A stretch of 64,000 nt of DNA, taken from Timema cristinae (taxonomy: Eukaryota; Arthropoda; Insecta; Phasmatodea; Timematidae). The stretch is taken from positions 1 to 64,000 of the forward strand of contig JBCFYV010000926.1 of the NCBI GenBank assembly GCA_039000515.1, in the 5' to 3' direction. Shown piece by piece: positions 33,540-45,670 of this stretch (position 1 is its first letter; each line of letters begins with the position of its first letter). The translations under genes were made by a program, and so were the position numbers. Below the pieces are notes generated by a model. That model was not told where the DNA came from. It did not search any database and saw nothing but the letters and a program-made list of their open reading frames with translations.

Positions 33540-33755
33540 AGTACTAATTACGCTAATGGATTAGGGAAGGTTGCATTTAGAGGAAGTGAACCCACATTTG
33601 CGTGGAGGTAGAGTGGAAAGCCATTCAGGAAAAACCACCCGCAGTTCACTCAGTGAGATTTGAACCTCGATCTCCCCGTCCTCTGCAGTATAGCTCAACA
33701 TGAAACTAGCGCGTTAGCTAACTAAGCCACCAAGGCGGATACATCTTGATTAAAC
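33540..33755 (-). repeat. SINE family B, body and head (split by gypsy-1)
   Basis: It continues the SINE begun at 26632. The plus strand carries the reversed body (AGAGGAAGTGAACCCACATT, GCGTGGAGGTAGAGTGG), the reversed box B (GAGATTTGAACCTCG) and the box A region (CTAACTAAGCCACCAAGGCG). Confidence 0.85.
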
Positions 33756-34069
33756 ACGCTTTCTATACAATCTACTATTGAAGGCATCTCCTTTCGACAT
33801 TTGATGATTTATGTAGCTGGGAACTTTTGAAGAGTAGGGATCGACATTTGGGAAATTTAAAAATTGTGTGTACAATTCTGCGGTCAAGAACTTTCATAAA
33901 CTAAAGTACTGTGGTACAGAGTAATTCTAGAATTTTTCAACTCAAGGGCTCTACTCTCCGCAAAATTCCCAGCTTACAAGATTTTTCTCAAAATTGGAGG
34001 GGGTGACACCCCCTTCTAACCCTCCGTCCTCCTAGCATGACGCTCCTGATAGTGTATATTCTAGAGTTA
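33756..34069. other. Short unannotated interval
   Basis: Nothing recognised between the split SINE and the palindrome. Confidence 0.45.
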
Positions 34070-34456
34070 AGGCGGGGTGTTAGTGAACGCGAGTTTAGTG
34101 CATTAATTTTGCAGTTTTTATAGCACAAACATCTTTTGGCCCAAATAAATCAAATATTTCTTCTATAGAAACATAGAGTTTTGTTTTCTGCACATGCTAA
34201 TCTCAACAGTTGTTGAATAGCTGTCATGAGCATGGCGGCATTTGGTGACAAACTTTTCTCTTTATTTAAAAAGTTTGTCACCAAATGCTGCCATGCTCAT
34301 GACAGATATTCAACAACTGTTGAGATTAGCATGTGCAGAAAACAAAACTCTATGTTTCTATAGAAGAAATATTTAATTTATTTTGGCCAAAAAATGTTTC
34401 TGCTATAAAAACTGCAAAATTAATACACTAAACTCGCGCTCACTAACACCCCGCCT
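34070..34456. repeat. 387-bp palindromic (foldback) element
   Basis: Two arms of about 190 bp are near-perfect reverse complements around a short loop near 34250-34275. The ends are AGGCGGGGTGTTAGTGAACG and its reverse complement. It is flanked by TA on both sides (TTA is also possible), pointing to a Tc1/mariner-like or Harbinger-like origin. No protein is encoded. A diverged single arm lies at 19027-19195. Confidence 0.85.
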
Positions 34457-36144
34457 TAAGCTAGTTTATATGTCCTCTGGTTTATAAAGTACATGTTGGC
34501 TTAGCAATTACGTTTTAAATCAAAAAGTAGGACCGGAACCAATACCGATAACAGAAATTAACAGTTATTTTTAAGGAACCAGAATTGTAACCGGAAACAT
34601 AAAAATAGATTTCCTAAGAAACAGAACCAGAATTGGAATCGAAATCTTTTTAGGTTCATAAAAGCTATCGGTTCCTAAAGGTTCTAAATTTTTTTATTTT
34701 CTTTTTTTGATGGCTTTTTATGCCCCCCTTTCTTTAACTTATTTTAATTTTAAAATACTCTCCCCCCCCCCCCACTGATTTTATTCAAAGTATTTTGTAT
34801 CTTTTTGTATAAATATATTTTAACACGTCATAATTTTTTTAAATATATAATTAACTACGAATTCTATAATGGTATTATGACTATATACGTAAAAGAAAAT
34901 TGAACGCACCGTAACCAGAACCTTCACCTAATTAAGGACTCAAAATAACTGGAATTTTCTAAACTGGAACAAGACCAAAACCTTTAAATATTTCGATTAG
35001 AATGATTTTTTTTTAATACTTCAAATAAAAATATAGAGTTTATAGTTAATTTATAAAAACGATTACGCAAAATCAATGCTTGACATTTTGAAGATTGAAT
35101 TATTATTTTTTATTGGTCTTTTTCTTTGCGTTACCAAGGATATGAAGCTAGTTAACAATAGAGAGGATTTATCTAATTTGAAACAGGTTTGAGATGATGG
35201 GGTAAACGTAGTCGCACGGCCGATATCATGACGTGTCAAACTCCAACCAGAGTGAAGCAACATTGTAGAGGTCTCTGGCTACATTAGAAGGGGAGAAACC
35301 AAGCGAGTTACAAATAGGTCATATAAAGGTGGCAGCGTTGCCAGATGTACATTTTTTTGTTTGAGCGTAAAATTGTAGTTTAAGGTAGGTGCGTTATCAC
35401 TACTATACCAAATTTTGGTAAAACCAAAGCTACTATTTTATTATTAGCCTATTACAAAGTTAGGTTGATTTTTATTTGTGATTTTCTGTAAATAGGTTTC
35501 AAAAATCGCAATACATTTTATGACCACAATAATGTATTCTCGCTTTGACTTTGATGAACTCGCTTACACTTTAGGCCTTTTACACCTTTGTTGTCATTAA
35601 ATGATTTATTTTGTTTGTATATATAAAATATAGTGTAGCCTATACACATGCAAATAGTCTTAAGAACAAAAGTAATGTCTTGCCAAGAAAAATACAATCC
35701 ATTATGTTAAAAATCAAACTACTGAAACACAAGTTTCAATACCAGCGCCTAAGTTCGCAAATAAATGATATTGTAACGTTCATTCACAAAGCGGTTATTA
35801 AAGATCGATAAAAAAAACTTCATCTAAGATGAGTTCTAACCCCCTTTCGCAAGAAAACTTAAGCAAATACTGACTCCCTCACCCCCCCACCCAAAAAACA
35901 ACAACCCCACCTTACGTAATTTAAGAAAGGCCTCTTAATAACTAAATAATTTATATTAGTGCCCTGGGATATTAATTTTAGCGTAATATCTTGATATCGG
36001 ATCTTACAAAACTTATCTTCGTCAGCGGTGGACTGGAAAGTTTTGGGCTGAAGTTTTGGGCAGAGAGGGTGGGGGAGGGGGTGGGTTAGAGGTAGACACT
36101 CTTCTTCTCTGGCTATTATGAATGAAAACTGTGAGGGACCGAAC
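34457..36144. other. Unannotated AT-rich interval
   Basis: A poly-C run (about 34762-34774) and scattered short frames, none recognised. Confidence 0.45.
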
Positions 36145-36433
36145 TATTACTATCACCACTTCTTACTACCCGTTCGGGTTGTACGCACTTACGCTAATGT
36201 GTAATGGTAGGGTGATTGTGAGATGAAATGAAGGACCTACAGTTTAACGTGGAATCCGAACCAAGGTGAAGGCCTGGCATTCCACACATTCACCAGTTGT
36301 GATTAATACACGTCTTGTCAGAAGTGAAGGAAGGGTTTGGCAATCAGATAAATCTGTGCCGGGACCGAGGATTGAACCCCGGACCCCAGCACAGAAGACT
36401 GACACCTTACTCCTAGACCACCAGGTCACCACG
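36145..36433 (-). repeat. tRNA-derived SINE, family A, copy 4
   Basis: Minus-strand copy: reversed tail CTTCTTACTACCCGTTCGG, body, box B as GAGGATTGAACCCCGG (36366-36381) and box A as TAGACCACCAGGTCACC. Compared with copy 3 it has about 25 extra bases near 36290-36315. Confidence 0.85.
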
Positions 36434-37670
36434 GGACCCAACTAAGCCGTCGGTTCATTTTTAAAGTTAACCTTAACTTGATTTAAGTACTAAGCTCATT
36501 TATTTTATGTTAACGATGCATGGTGGTCAGATTTCAAATCCCGAAGGGGTAGACAAAATGTGCATTTTTCTAAATGGTTTCCCTTTGTCCTTCCACAGAA
36601 ATGTGGGTACCTTTCCTCTGTTTTAGATATTGCTCATCATTAACACACTATTGTAATTAATAATAACATTAATATTAATTAAACTCACTAAGTGTGTTTT
36701 ATACATATATGCCGAACTAATAGTGTGTTGGGAAATTGGAGGGTGGAGGGCAGGGGCGGATGTTAAGTATTTAAAGAATTATCTCTACATGATATCGAAT
36801 ATGAGTATTTGTTAATTACGGTTATAACCTCATCTACATATTATTTTAATTAAAAAATGGCACCTGGACACGGGAATTGAACTTGGGACCTACAAATTAT
36901 GTGTTGATAGTTGTTATAAAACGAATATGTTACGTCTGAAATAAAGGAAGAAAATGCATCAGAAAAAACATTTGATGAGAAAGGACATAAAAAAGAGTGA
37001 TTGAAAATGTAGGCCTATATGTGTTTTATAGTTGAGGAGGTAAAATATTGATGTAGACATTCTGTGCACAAATGCACATATTGTTAGTGTCCGTCTGGAC
37101 ATGTCTGTAACCTGAACCTAGCTAATATTGTAGTGGTTCTCAAATTATGTTACGTGATGCCATTTTAGGTTGTAAGTGCTGTTATTTTTTAAAACTTTTT
37201 TTTAACACCGCATTCTGTTCAAGTTATACGCCTTTGAACTTTGTACTTTCTACTCTAATCTTATTTCTAGTACAGACACAATATCCATCCCCCGGTCGTC
37301 AATTTATCACTATGAAAGGGTAAACCCACATTCCAACAATGATAAATTTCTCGATCATGCCAGGAATCAATCCCGGGACCCTTAGCTACGTAGGTGGACG
37401 CACTACAAACGAAGTTAAATTTCGTAATTTTCTAGCATGATAGTTTTTTTTCTAAGTTATATCCCCGATCAAATTTATAGTTGTTTTTTTTTACAAAAGG
37501 GCTCATTTGTTTTTAAAGAAGGATGGGGAGAGTGCACAGCATAGACTTCCTCACAACTTTAAATAAAAAAAAGAGATAATTATTTAAAACTCATAAGATA
37601 TTTGAAACGAGATAATAGACATTGTTCATTGTTGCACATTCTACCAAAGGGCATAAACGAAATAATATAC
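36434..37670. other. Interval with SINE fragments
   Basis: Contains pieces of tRNA-related SINEs: a family B-like body at about 36525-36625 (plus), a head fragment GGAATTGAACTTGGGACC at 36871-36888 (minus), a tail fragment AACACCGCATTCTGTTC at about 37203 (minus) and a box B-like CAATCCCGGGACC near 37369-37381 (minus). No gene is supported. Confidence 0.5.
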
Positions 37671-38217
37671 TGTAACGTCTCTATTATCTGGGTGCCCGGT
37701 AGCCAACCCTAACTACTATACTACCGGAACACCCTAGGGGGTTACATGGGCAGGATGGACCCCAAGCGGTAGGGGTTGGGATGGAGAGTTCGTGGAGAAT
37801 GAGGCTAGCAAGTTAGTCTCAGAAGATCAGTTTATTATTCTAGATAGATACTAAGATACTACATAGAAAAGAGGCAATCCCCCGTGACGAGGGAGCACGC
37901 GCGATGACGGGACTCGTTAAAACTACCTAGAGACCCGGGATCGACCCTCCGGCCGGGGTGAACACTCGACTACATGTTCGCATGGCTTCCAACAATCAAC
38001 AACGTGCGTTCTTCTCACACACAAACGTCTGATCTCTATTCACACGAGTCAGTAGGTCCAAGGTCACACCGTGCTCGCTCGTCAACAGGATGAAGCTATA
38101 TGAGCTATGTGCTGTTCTCAACAGGAAGGCAACCCAATACTCTTGACTTCCAAGGAAATGTATAAGCGTGGGTTAACCTCCTGCCAGAATAAACCTTAAA
38201 ATAATTATGCTCTTACA
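37671..38217 (-). mobile_element. Solo LTR
   Basis: A 547-bp segment begins TGTAACG and ends CTTACA (TG...CA), flanked by ATAC on both sides (37667-37670, 38218-38221). It is GC-richer than its surroundings. On the minus strand it ends ACGTTACA, like the gypsy-1 LTR, and has AATAAACTGATC upstream of that end, so the minus orientation is more likely. No internal region is present, as after recombination between two LTRs. The rest of the sequence is unlike the other LTRs here. Confidence 0.7.
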
Positions 38218-38292
38218 ATACACTGTTAGAGAAAAGAGGAACATCACACCCGCTGAGAATTACAGCAATTTCCAAACTCAAAGACCCCCATA

Positions 38293-38322
38293 ATATATAT
38301 CTACATATATATATATATATAA
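38293..38322. repeat. (TA)n microsatellite
   Basis: Interrupted TA dinucleotides next to the solo LTR flank. Confidence 0.8.
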
Positions 38323-38580
38323 TTCGAAAACTATTGGTTTTATAAAAATATATTTCAAATAAAGATTTTTATATTTATTATGCCTTCATTTTCGAAATTA
38401 TAAGTTATTTTGTATCTCAAAGATGTGCGGATATACGATAAAAATTGGAAGTTTACTAAAGTGTAAATTGCCCTCAAAGCTATTTTCATGAGGAAATGTG
38501 AGCTTCCATTTTGTTTTAATACTAAACAATACAGATATACGAATTTTAAACGAGTCAACAATGAGTGCAGTAAAATCGCC

Positions 38581-38770
38581 TTAATCGAGCTCAACCCCAC
38601 TCCACTCGCTATCTTGGTAATAGAAAGCTGATTCTTTATCATTTTCTGAAGGCTGCATGGATGAGGGTGACATTACTTGAAGCATGACATCCTTTCTAAC
38701 ATGACCTAAAAGTGACAATGCATTCGGCTTTAATTTGTCTTTGTGTATAGACAATTTATTACTAAACTTA
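38581..38770 (-). CDS. Candidate terminal exon of an unknown gene
   Basis: The minus strand stays open for about 63 codons and ends in TAA at 38583-38581. The peptide has balanced, protein-like composition unlike the AT-rich surroundings: HKDKLKPNALSLLGHVRKD, then MSPSSMQPSENDKESAFYYQ and DSEWSGVELD at the end. I do not recognise the family. No convincing splice acceptor or partner exon could be fixed, although another protein-like minus frame lies at 38894-39076. It may instead be a relic of a mobile element. Confidence 0.3.
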
Positions 38771-39654
38771 TTTTATATATAATTGTGTGCTAAGTAAGTA
38801 ACACGCAAATAAAGCAACTATATTTGCATACAACTTATTATAAAACTAAATTATTTAGCAAAAATCGTAAAATACCAAATTAGTCTTAAAAAATTAAAGA
38901 ATCTTATATGTAATTTGATAAGCCCATTTCCGGTTATAGAAATCAACAGGAAATGGCTTAACAGACTTTGACAAATGACCACTTATTTTAATGATATGGA
39001 GTCCAGGATGTCGGGAAAAATAGTAGTTATCTACGAAAACCCGATTCACATAGAGAATCTTCAGTTTTTTAATCATTGCTTAGTCACCATGGAAACCATT
39101 ATTTGCTGCATGGCTGTAAATCTCTGAATAAAATATGTCCCTTTTGCTAAAAAATAATATTTCACACATAGAACACATAAAATCTTTCAATCTGTAAATA
39201 CAAGATTTCTCTTTGGATGCTGGTCATAACACATCTAGATGAGTTGCTTAAACTAGGGAAACTGTTATTTATTATTAGAATTTTGCTATGGTTAATTTTC
39301 ACATCTAAATCAGTAATATAGTGAGCATAATTCTCAAATTAAAAGATTAAGTTGTCAATTTCATAAAAATATGTTCTATTTTTTGTTTCGCGCATAAGAT
39401 ATAAAATATAAACGATACAATGATGTTTAAATATGTTTTAGTATGTATTATAAAATAAAAAACTTAAAAAAATTCTTGAAATGTGTTTAAAATAACGATT
39501 TAATTATCTATGTATGCGTTTTGGCGTTAATTTTTTTTTCTTTCAAATAATGGGTTTAGATGTTCACTTTATCAAATAGTAACACAGTACAAATACAGTA
39601 AGTTCAGTTGTGTTTCCATTTTACCACTTAATTTTGAGGGGATTATCAAAGTTA
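38771..39654. other. Unannotated AT-rich interval
   Basis: Only the short minus-strand frame at 38894-39076 stands out; it has no family I recognise. Confidence 0.4.
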
Positions 39655-39998
39655 TTTTTTGAGAGAAAGTTTGAGTGAGAGAGTTGTAGAGAGATTGAGA
39701 GAGATAGTTTGAGGAGAAGAGAAAGATTGAGTAAGAGAGTTTGAGACACAAAGAGAATAAGTTTGAGAGAGGGAAAGTGAGTTTAAGACAGATAGTGAGT
39801 ATGAGAGAGAGTGTGTTTGAGAGATAGAATTTAAAAGAGAGTGTAATAAGATAATTTGAGAAAGATTGTGTTATAGTGTGTGTAAGGGGAGAGAGTGTAA
39901 GAGAGAATGAGTAAGTGTGAATGAGAGGATGAGAGAAAATAATGTATGTGTGAGAGGAGAGAGAGAAAGTGTGAGAGCGAGATGCACCATGGCTCATA
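39655..39998. repeat. GA-rich degenerate tandem repeat
   Basis: A purine-rich tract built from GAGAGA, TTTGAGAGA and GTGTGAGAG words over about 340 bp. The 150-codon minus frame across it is low-complexity Ser/Leu/Thr sequence and not a supported gene. Confidence 0.8.
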
Positions 39999-42900
39999 TG
40001 TACAATGATTCTTTTTTTCTTCACATCTCACGGAAGCCCTGATTTGTTTATGATTGTGTATAGGTAAGAAAAAAATTATATTTGGCTAAATATAATAACT
40101 AGATTCTTATTTAATTGGTATGGTGCAACAAATAGTTTATATAGAACAAGGAAAAGGGTCGTTTTAAATATTTCATCTTGGTATGAAAGGGAAAAATAAA
40201 CGTTTTACCACTTAACACCAAAATCTCTAAATATACTTTCGAAAATTGATGTTCTTTGACGAGTAAACCTTTCAATAGAATGTCGAGCGAGGCCTCATTA
40301 CATAGAACATTTCCCAGTAAAAAGGTTTAACTACAGTTAAGCGTGATAATCCGCAACCATCGCTGCAAAAACGAACTGGTACTTTAGAAAATCCCACTTC
40401 TTTGTTGGAATGATCAAAGTCGTCAGTCTCGCATTAGACTAGATAGTCAATGGTGAGAGATCAGGGGTCGAGTCCCGGCCAGGTGTCTAGATGGTGAATT
40501 TTATTTCTACTTACACTAACAAAATTATAATACAGATTCTACATACAGTTCACTACTCACATATGAGCTAGTAAGTTAGTTTATAACCACAATCAAATAA
40601 TTTAATATCGCACGTCGCTATCATGCACATGAAAATATGTTGTATCTTATCAAATGTGCTTCAGCGTTCATAGTCACGGGCAAACAGCACCGCCGAACCG
40701 CGCATTCAAAATATTTGGAAATAAAAAGAAAGTGACTAACTTACATTCTAAACAGCATGCTTATTTGGAAGCTATCTATAAATATGTTTACTAACGCTAA
40801 AACATAAACCGTTATTTTTTCAAGAATTTAAAAAATGTGACACAAACCTTTTCAAAATACTAAAGCTAGTTATATTATTTAAAAAAATTATAACATTTTT
40901 GGTATAAGTACACATTACATTTAAAGTGGTTTAATGTTTCTAGTTTATTTTTAATAATGATAAAAGTTTAATTCTATATTGTTAAACAAATATGACCTCG
41001 AATATGTCCTAACTGTTGGTCAGTTATTTTATATGTAAATAATGTTTCTATTGTTATAATTACGTTCACACCAAAAACTACTAATGTTATCATTATTTTC
41101 ACACCCAAATTTGCTATTTGTATCATTACTTACATACCCAAGTCACTATTAGGATCATTACTTTCACACCAAGTTAAGTACCTATTTATGAAAGTGGAGT
41201 TAAATTGTAAATGTAATTTTTTAAACACCTTACCTGCTTAGTAGTTTTTTAACCCTCAAGTTTGGATCAAACCTATCAAATCAAGGCCATGACATTGCCA
41301 TATAATTTTGTACTGAAATCATTAATAGTGTTGATTTGTACACATTTTAAAAGAACTTAAAACACATTTCCCACCAAAAATATAGTAATCGTCCACTTAC
41401 TCAGATTTCATTGGTTTGACAGTTAAGTCTTCAGTGTTTGTGAACGTGGTACAAGATTAACTACAATCAATTTTGCCATTATCACTAAATAAATAAATAA
41501 ATAAAATAAATGAATTAATAGTAAATAATAAGTTGAATATTAAGACTATTCATTTATTTAAAATATATTCTGTTAATTCTAAGCTAAATATGATCTTAAA
41601 TTTAAAATTGAAATTTGGGAGCATAAAATATATTATGGAGAATAGAGCCATTAAGAGATGAAATAATTATTCATTGATGAAGTTTAATCATAAAGGCCTA
41701 AATAATTCTATAACAGTTCAAAAGATTAATATTTTGAAACAGATGAATCCGTTCACAAGGACGCACTTTATTTTTTCTCAATATAGTAGAAAAATGATTA
41801 TTGTAGTGTACATGGTAATCGAACCCGCAACCTTGTGCTTGGCGCATCAAAGCTTCACCATTGAGGTATCTACTCAGTGTTTGTACAATGCTAAGAAGTA
41901 CTTATTAGTCATACTTTAAAGCAGATTTGGTGAAAGACGTGTGGCAGGACATGGCTCGTTAATTGCTGTAATATTATATTATAGATAATAATTATTTACT
42001 ATAAATTATATCCAAGAAACCATTTAAAATTAATAAAATTTGTCCAAAAGGCAGCATAAGGTTACCCTGGATCAACGATGTAGTGTGTTTCGGATTGTTA
42101 TTAAATGGCCGACGATTTTACATATCTATTACCGACTAACCCTTAAAATATGAGCGATAAATGACCCTAACACAGGATTAGCCCTAGATAGCTCAGTGGT
42201 AAGATATTGACGTGCTAAGTTGGAGGTTCCGGATTTCAAAAGAATTGTCAAAAAAAAGTTATCTAACTTCAATAACTTAATATATGTTTGAAGTCATTTC
42301 ACCTACTTATTAGCGGTTTGGGCTCTACGAATTTCTTTGTAAGAGCGTTTCATTGCCTTGGAATGCTTATTCCTTTTGCCTTTTACATATCTTCTGCCAT
42401 CTTTAAACTTTTGTATGGCCATTTTTTTAAATAATAAAAATTGTTTTTCCACAATTAATACACTTCACACATTTCTAAAGACATTAAATGCAATTACAGT
42501 CAGCCACACTGAAAGAAATCCTTTCATCAATAGTAGCACTTGACTTGACTTTACTTGAAAACTGTGGGGAGCCAGGAGACAATCCCTAAATAGAGATGGT
42601 GATGTGTTAGGGTGATAAGTTTTACAAACGTGCCAAAACCACAAGTGACAGATTTATGGTGTCATTAGTTTGGTTAGCACACACACTATCAAATATGGTA
42701 AAGTGTCGAATTTATGCTAGGTGATTCGTTAAAGATTCGAGCCCCAACCTGTATGGCATTTATTGTGGTTGCACATAAGATATACTTCCAAACATTTAAT
42801 ATTGTCCCGGCTATTGCAACACAGTCAAGTCTATTTATTGAACAATACCAACGAAGAAATATATTATCAATTTTGATGTTAATGATAAGAGCTGACATAG

Positions 42901-44148
42901 GCCTCAGTATTCAACGCCACAACTGTCTAAGAGTGGCACTCTCTTCAAGACCAGGTACGGTGCAAATCAAGATAAAAACTCTAAAACTTAAAACCGCCAC
43001 CATACATAAATTAGTATTTTTCACAAATAAACTTTAAATATTCTTTTAATATCTAAAACATAATATAGGTACCCATTTAAAATCAAAATAAAAAAGTTTC
43101 TTACAAGACAACCGTTTCATGTTTTCCTATTAACATTTTAAGAGGCTTGAAAGTTATTCAATTTGTTCCAAATTCCATGTAAGATATTTTATGTGTTTCA
43201 ATCTTTGCAGGCGATGTTCACCACAATTATTACAACCACCATAAAATAATTGTCTTTCCCACACTAATGGAAATATACTTATGGCATGATATTTATATGG
43301 AGACGCTTGAAGCTGAGAGTCAATGTTAATTTTCATAATTTGTGAAAAAAAGCTGGTTCAAAAGTTAGTTTTTAAGTAGATGTATCAATACATGTTGTAT
43401 AATAGATTATAAGTGCTTATTTCGTATAAATAATTGTGTTCATTTTTAAACTACATAATGCAACTCCGCTGGTTATAAAAAGGATAGTGCTAACGAGGAA
43501 ACCAATGAATGAGATAGAAAGAGACGTAAGTGTATATGAGTGCATCTACTGCAATTTAAGAGTGAAACGACCTATTGGTATTCATGATTTGGTCAATAAA
43601 TTTATAAAGGTATTGCACATATTTATTATATTTAGATATTTTAGTAACCATATATATCACACGAAATTTAATATTGCCTGACGTATATTAAAAATTTGCC
43701 TAAAATAATAAAGTATAGTCACATTGTTTTATCAAATGTAAAGAAAAAAGAAATACCCTAAAGTTTCTCTCTTTCTCGCCCATGGTAAAACAGAGACAGC
43801 TCGAAAATTTCAGACACAGACATCCAAATCATATTGGTCATTGGCTGTTTTGATCTGTCTTAGGCTATACTTATTAAGCCTATTTTTTATTCTTAGCTTA
43901 AATGATGGTTTGACCACGGTTAACTCTTGAGAATTAACATCTACAACTATGATTAAGCCACATTTTAAAATCTCCTAGCCATAAAATATATTGATAATTG
44001 ATAACATCCAACACTAACATTTTGATGAGTATGTAAAGGAAAATTTAATATCAAATACTTGTTTGGTTTCTCTAAATCTCAGGCAAGTTTAACTATTTTT
44101 TCAATTCTTTCTATATTGTGAGATTGTTGACAGAAAAATCTCAACAAG
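39999..44148. other. 4-kb AT-rich stretch with scattered SINE fragments
   Basis: tRNA-like SINE pieces at about 40395-40500 (plus; box B GGGGTCGAGTCCCGG), 41815-41880 (minus; GGTAATCGAACCCGC), 42178-42245 (plus; TAGATAGCTCAGTGGTAAG) and 42665-42750 (plus; AAGATTCGAGCCCC). An (AAAT)n run lies at about 41487-41512. Minus frames at 43154-43336 and plus frames at 42714 and 43436 are protein-like in places but match nothing I know. Confidence 0.5.
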
Positions 44149-44197
44149 CATGGGCTAAAGAGGTTGCGTCAAATGAAACTGGGAAGAAAACCTGTTA
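44149..44197 (+). pseudogene. jerky/pogo-type transposase pseudogene, left fragment
   Basis: This short stretch reads KLGRKPV at its end (44178-44197) and is cut by the Harbinger derivative. Removing that insert and one TTA copy rejoins the frame as KLGRKPV-IPPDIEKDLVKY, a CENP-B-type DNA-binding region of pogo superfamily transposases. The start is not defined. Confidence 0.65.
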
Positions 44198-45060
44198 AGT
44201 TTGATTCACACTGATAGGACTGTGTGCAGGCCGTGCTGGGACTGTGTCGTGTCATGTCGCTACCATTCACACTGATAGGACTGTGCTGGAACTGTGCTGT
44301 TAGCGCTGTCTTGCTCATCGTCAGCAGTAGACATGGATCAAACAGAGGAAGATGCGATTGTTGCATGTGGTCTTTATCTTATTTCACTTGATAAAAAGAG
44401 TAGAAAACGAAGAAATTACTGGGTTCATCATTTGTTTAGAGCAAGAGAAGAAGAATTCCACAATATATTTGGGCAACTCAGAGATGACCATCAAAAGCTT
44501 CACAAATATTAAGAATGAGTGTCCCGAACTTTGAAACCTTACAGAAACTTCTTGCATTCAGTTTTTCAGCTATCTCCTTCCAAATATTTTCTTTAGTGAG
44601 ATTATTATCATAATTTTTATGCTGCGAATTATACAAACCAACATTATTATGTTTTCTTCATCCGTAGTTTTGGCTTATTGTACACAGTTGTGTTAACAAT
44701 GTTGGAATGTTCCGCAGCCACTGTCAGATTGTAGATAAGAACCTTCGTGAAGGTTCACCGCTTGCCGGAAGAAGCCGAAATAGGTGAAACGACACTAAGA
44801 CGACAGTAAGGTGACATCGTCTACATTCACACTGATAGGACTGTGTTCGTACCGTGCTGGACCGTGACCTTTGGAAATCACTTTTGAAACGATCCAAGAC
44901 GACACAGTCACAGCACGGCCTGAACACAGTCCTATGAGTGTGAATCAAAAAAGGTCTTACAAGGTAACTCTTATGGGGATGACCTGTTCGAGATTGTTGG
45001 CAGCACGACACAGTCCCAGCACAGTCTGCGCACAGTCCTATCAGTGTGAATCAACCTTTA
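44195..45060 (+). mobile_element. Non-autonomous PIF/Harbinger element
   Basis: The element spans 44198-45057 (860 bp) with TTA on both sides (44195-44197, 45058-45060), the 3-bp target duplication of PIF/Harbinger. Terminal repeats of about 55 bp start AGTTTGATTCACACTG and AGGTTGATTCACACTG (the latter reversed). TTCACACTGATAGGACTGTG recurs inside at about 44270 and 44826 in direct orientation and 44940 in inverse, giving five copies counting the ends, possible transposase sites. It retains only the first part of a Harbinger transposase gene, so it cannot move alone. Confidence 0.9.
44332..44515 (+). pseudogene. Harbinger transposase, N-terminal remnant
   Basis: About 60 codons starting MDQTEEDAIVACG and continuing RKRRNYWVHHLFRAREE and FHNIFGQLRDD. 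The RRxYWVH and F-x-L-L/R pattern is the start of PIF/Harbinger (HARBI1-like) nucleases. The frame ends at a TAA after KLHKY, and the catalytic DDE part is deleted. Confidence 0.75.
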
Positions 45061-45670
45061 TACCTCCAGATATAGAAAAGGATCTTGTTAAGTATTTGTT
45101 ATTAACGGAGAGCTAATTGTAAGGTTTAAAGAGGAATGACGTCTGACGAATGGCGTACCAGTTAGCAGAAAGAAACAACACAACACATCCTTTCTCAAAT
45201 GCTATGGGAGGTTAAGCATGGTTTGATCATTTTATGAATAGATTTAAAGACAAACTATCAATAAGGAAACTGTGTGGCACCTCCATTACGTATGCTAAGG
45301 GCTTTAACAAGGAAAACGTGAAAATATGCTTCGACATTTTAGAATCTGAAATGAAAAAATATAATTATCCAGCTGACAGAGTATTTAATGTGATGAGTCA
45401 GGTCTTACAATTGCTCAGAGTAAGATTCCTTATGTTGTTGGTCATAAAGGAAAGTGGCAAATCTCAGTCATAACTGTGTCCAAGAGAGGTTCTCTTGTAA
45501 CTATAATTATTTGTGTGAGTGTAGGAGGAACTTTCTCTCCACCGATGATGATTTTCCTGAGAATGGACTGGAGCAACCGGCCGATAAATGGGGCTCCACC
45601 AGAGACCATAGGGGTTTGTCACCCATCAGGTTATGTACAAAGCTATATGTTCACCCAATTGTAGCATTAG
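45061..45670 (+). pseudogene. jerky/pogo-type transposase pseudogene, right fragment
   Basis: Pieces in three frames follow the CENP-B/DDE_1 order of pogo superfamily transposases: PPDIEKDLVKYLLLTE (45063), AERNNTTHPFSNAMGG (about 45174), SIRKLCGTSITYAKGFNKEN (45258-45317), YPADRVFNV (45370), then SKRGSLVTIIICVSVGGTFS and NGAPPETIGVCHPSGYVQS up to 45640. Frameshifts, stop codons and loss of the first catalytic Asp (DET is missing after FNV) make it dead. It belongs to a different branch from the intact element at 46566. Confidence 0.8.

Noticed and set aside
39572..40024. 150-codon minus-strand frame
   Set aside because: Low-complexity Ser/Leu/Thr text from the GA-rich tract.
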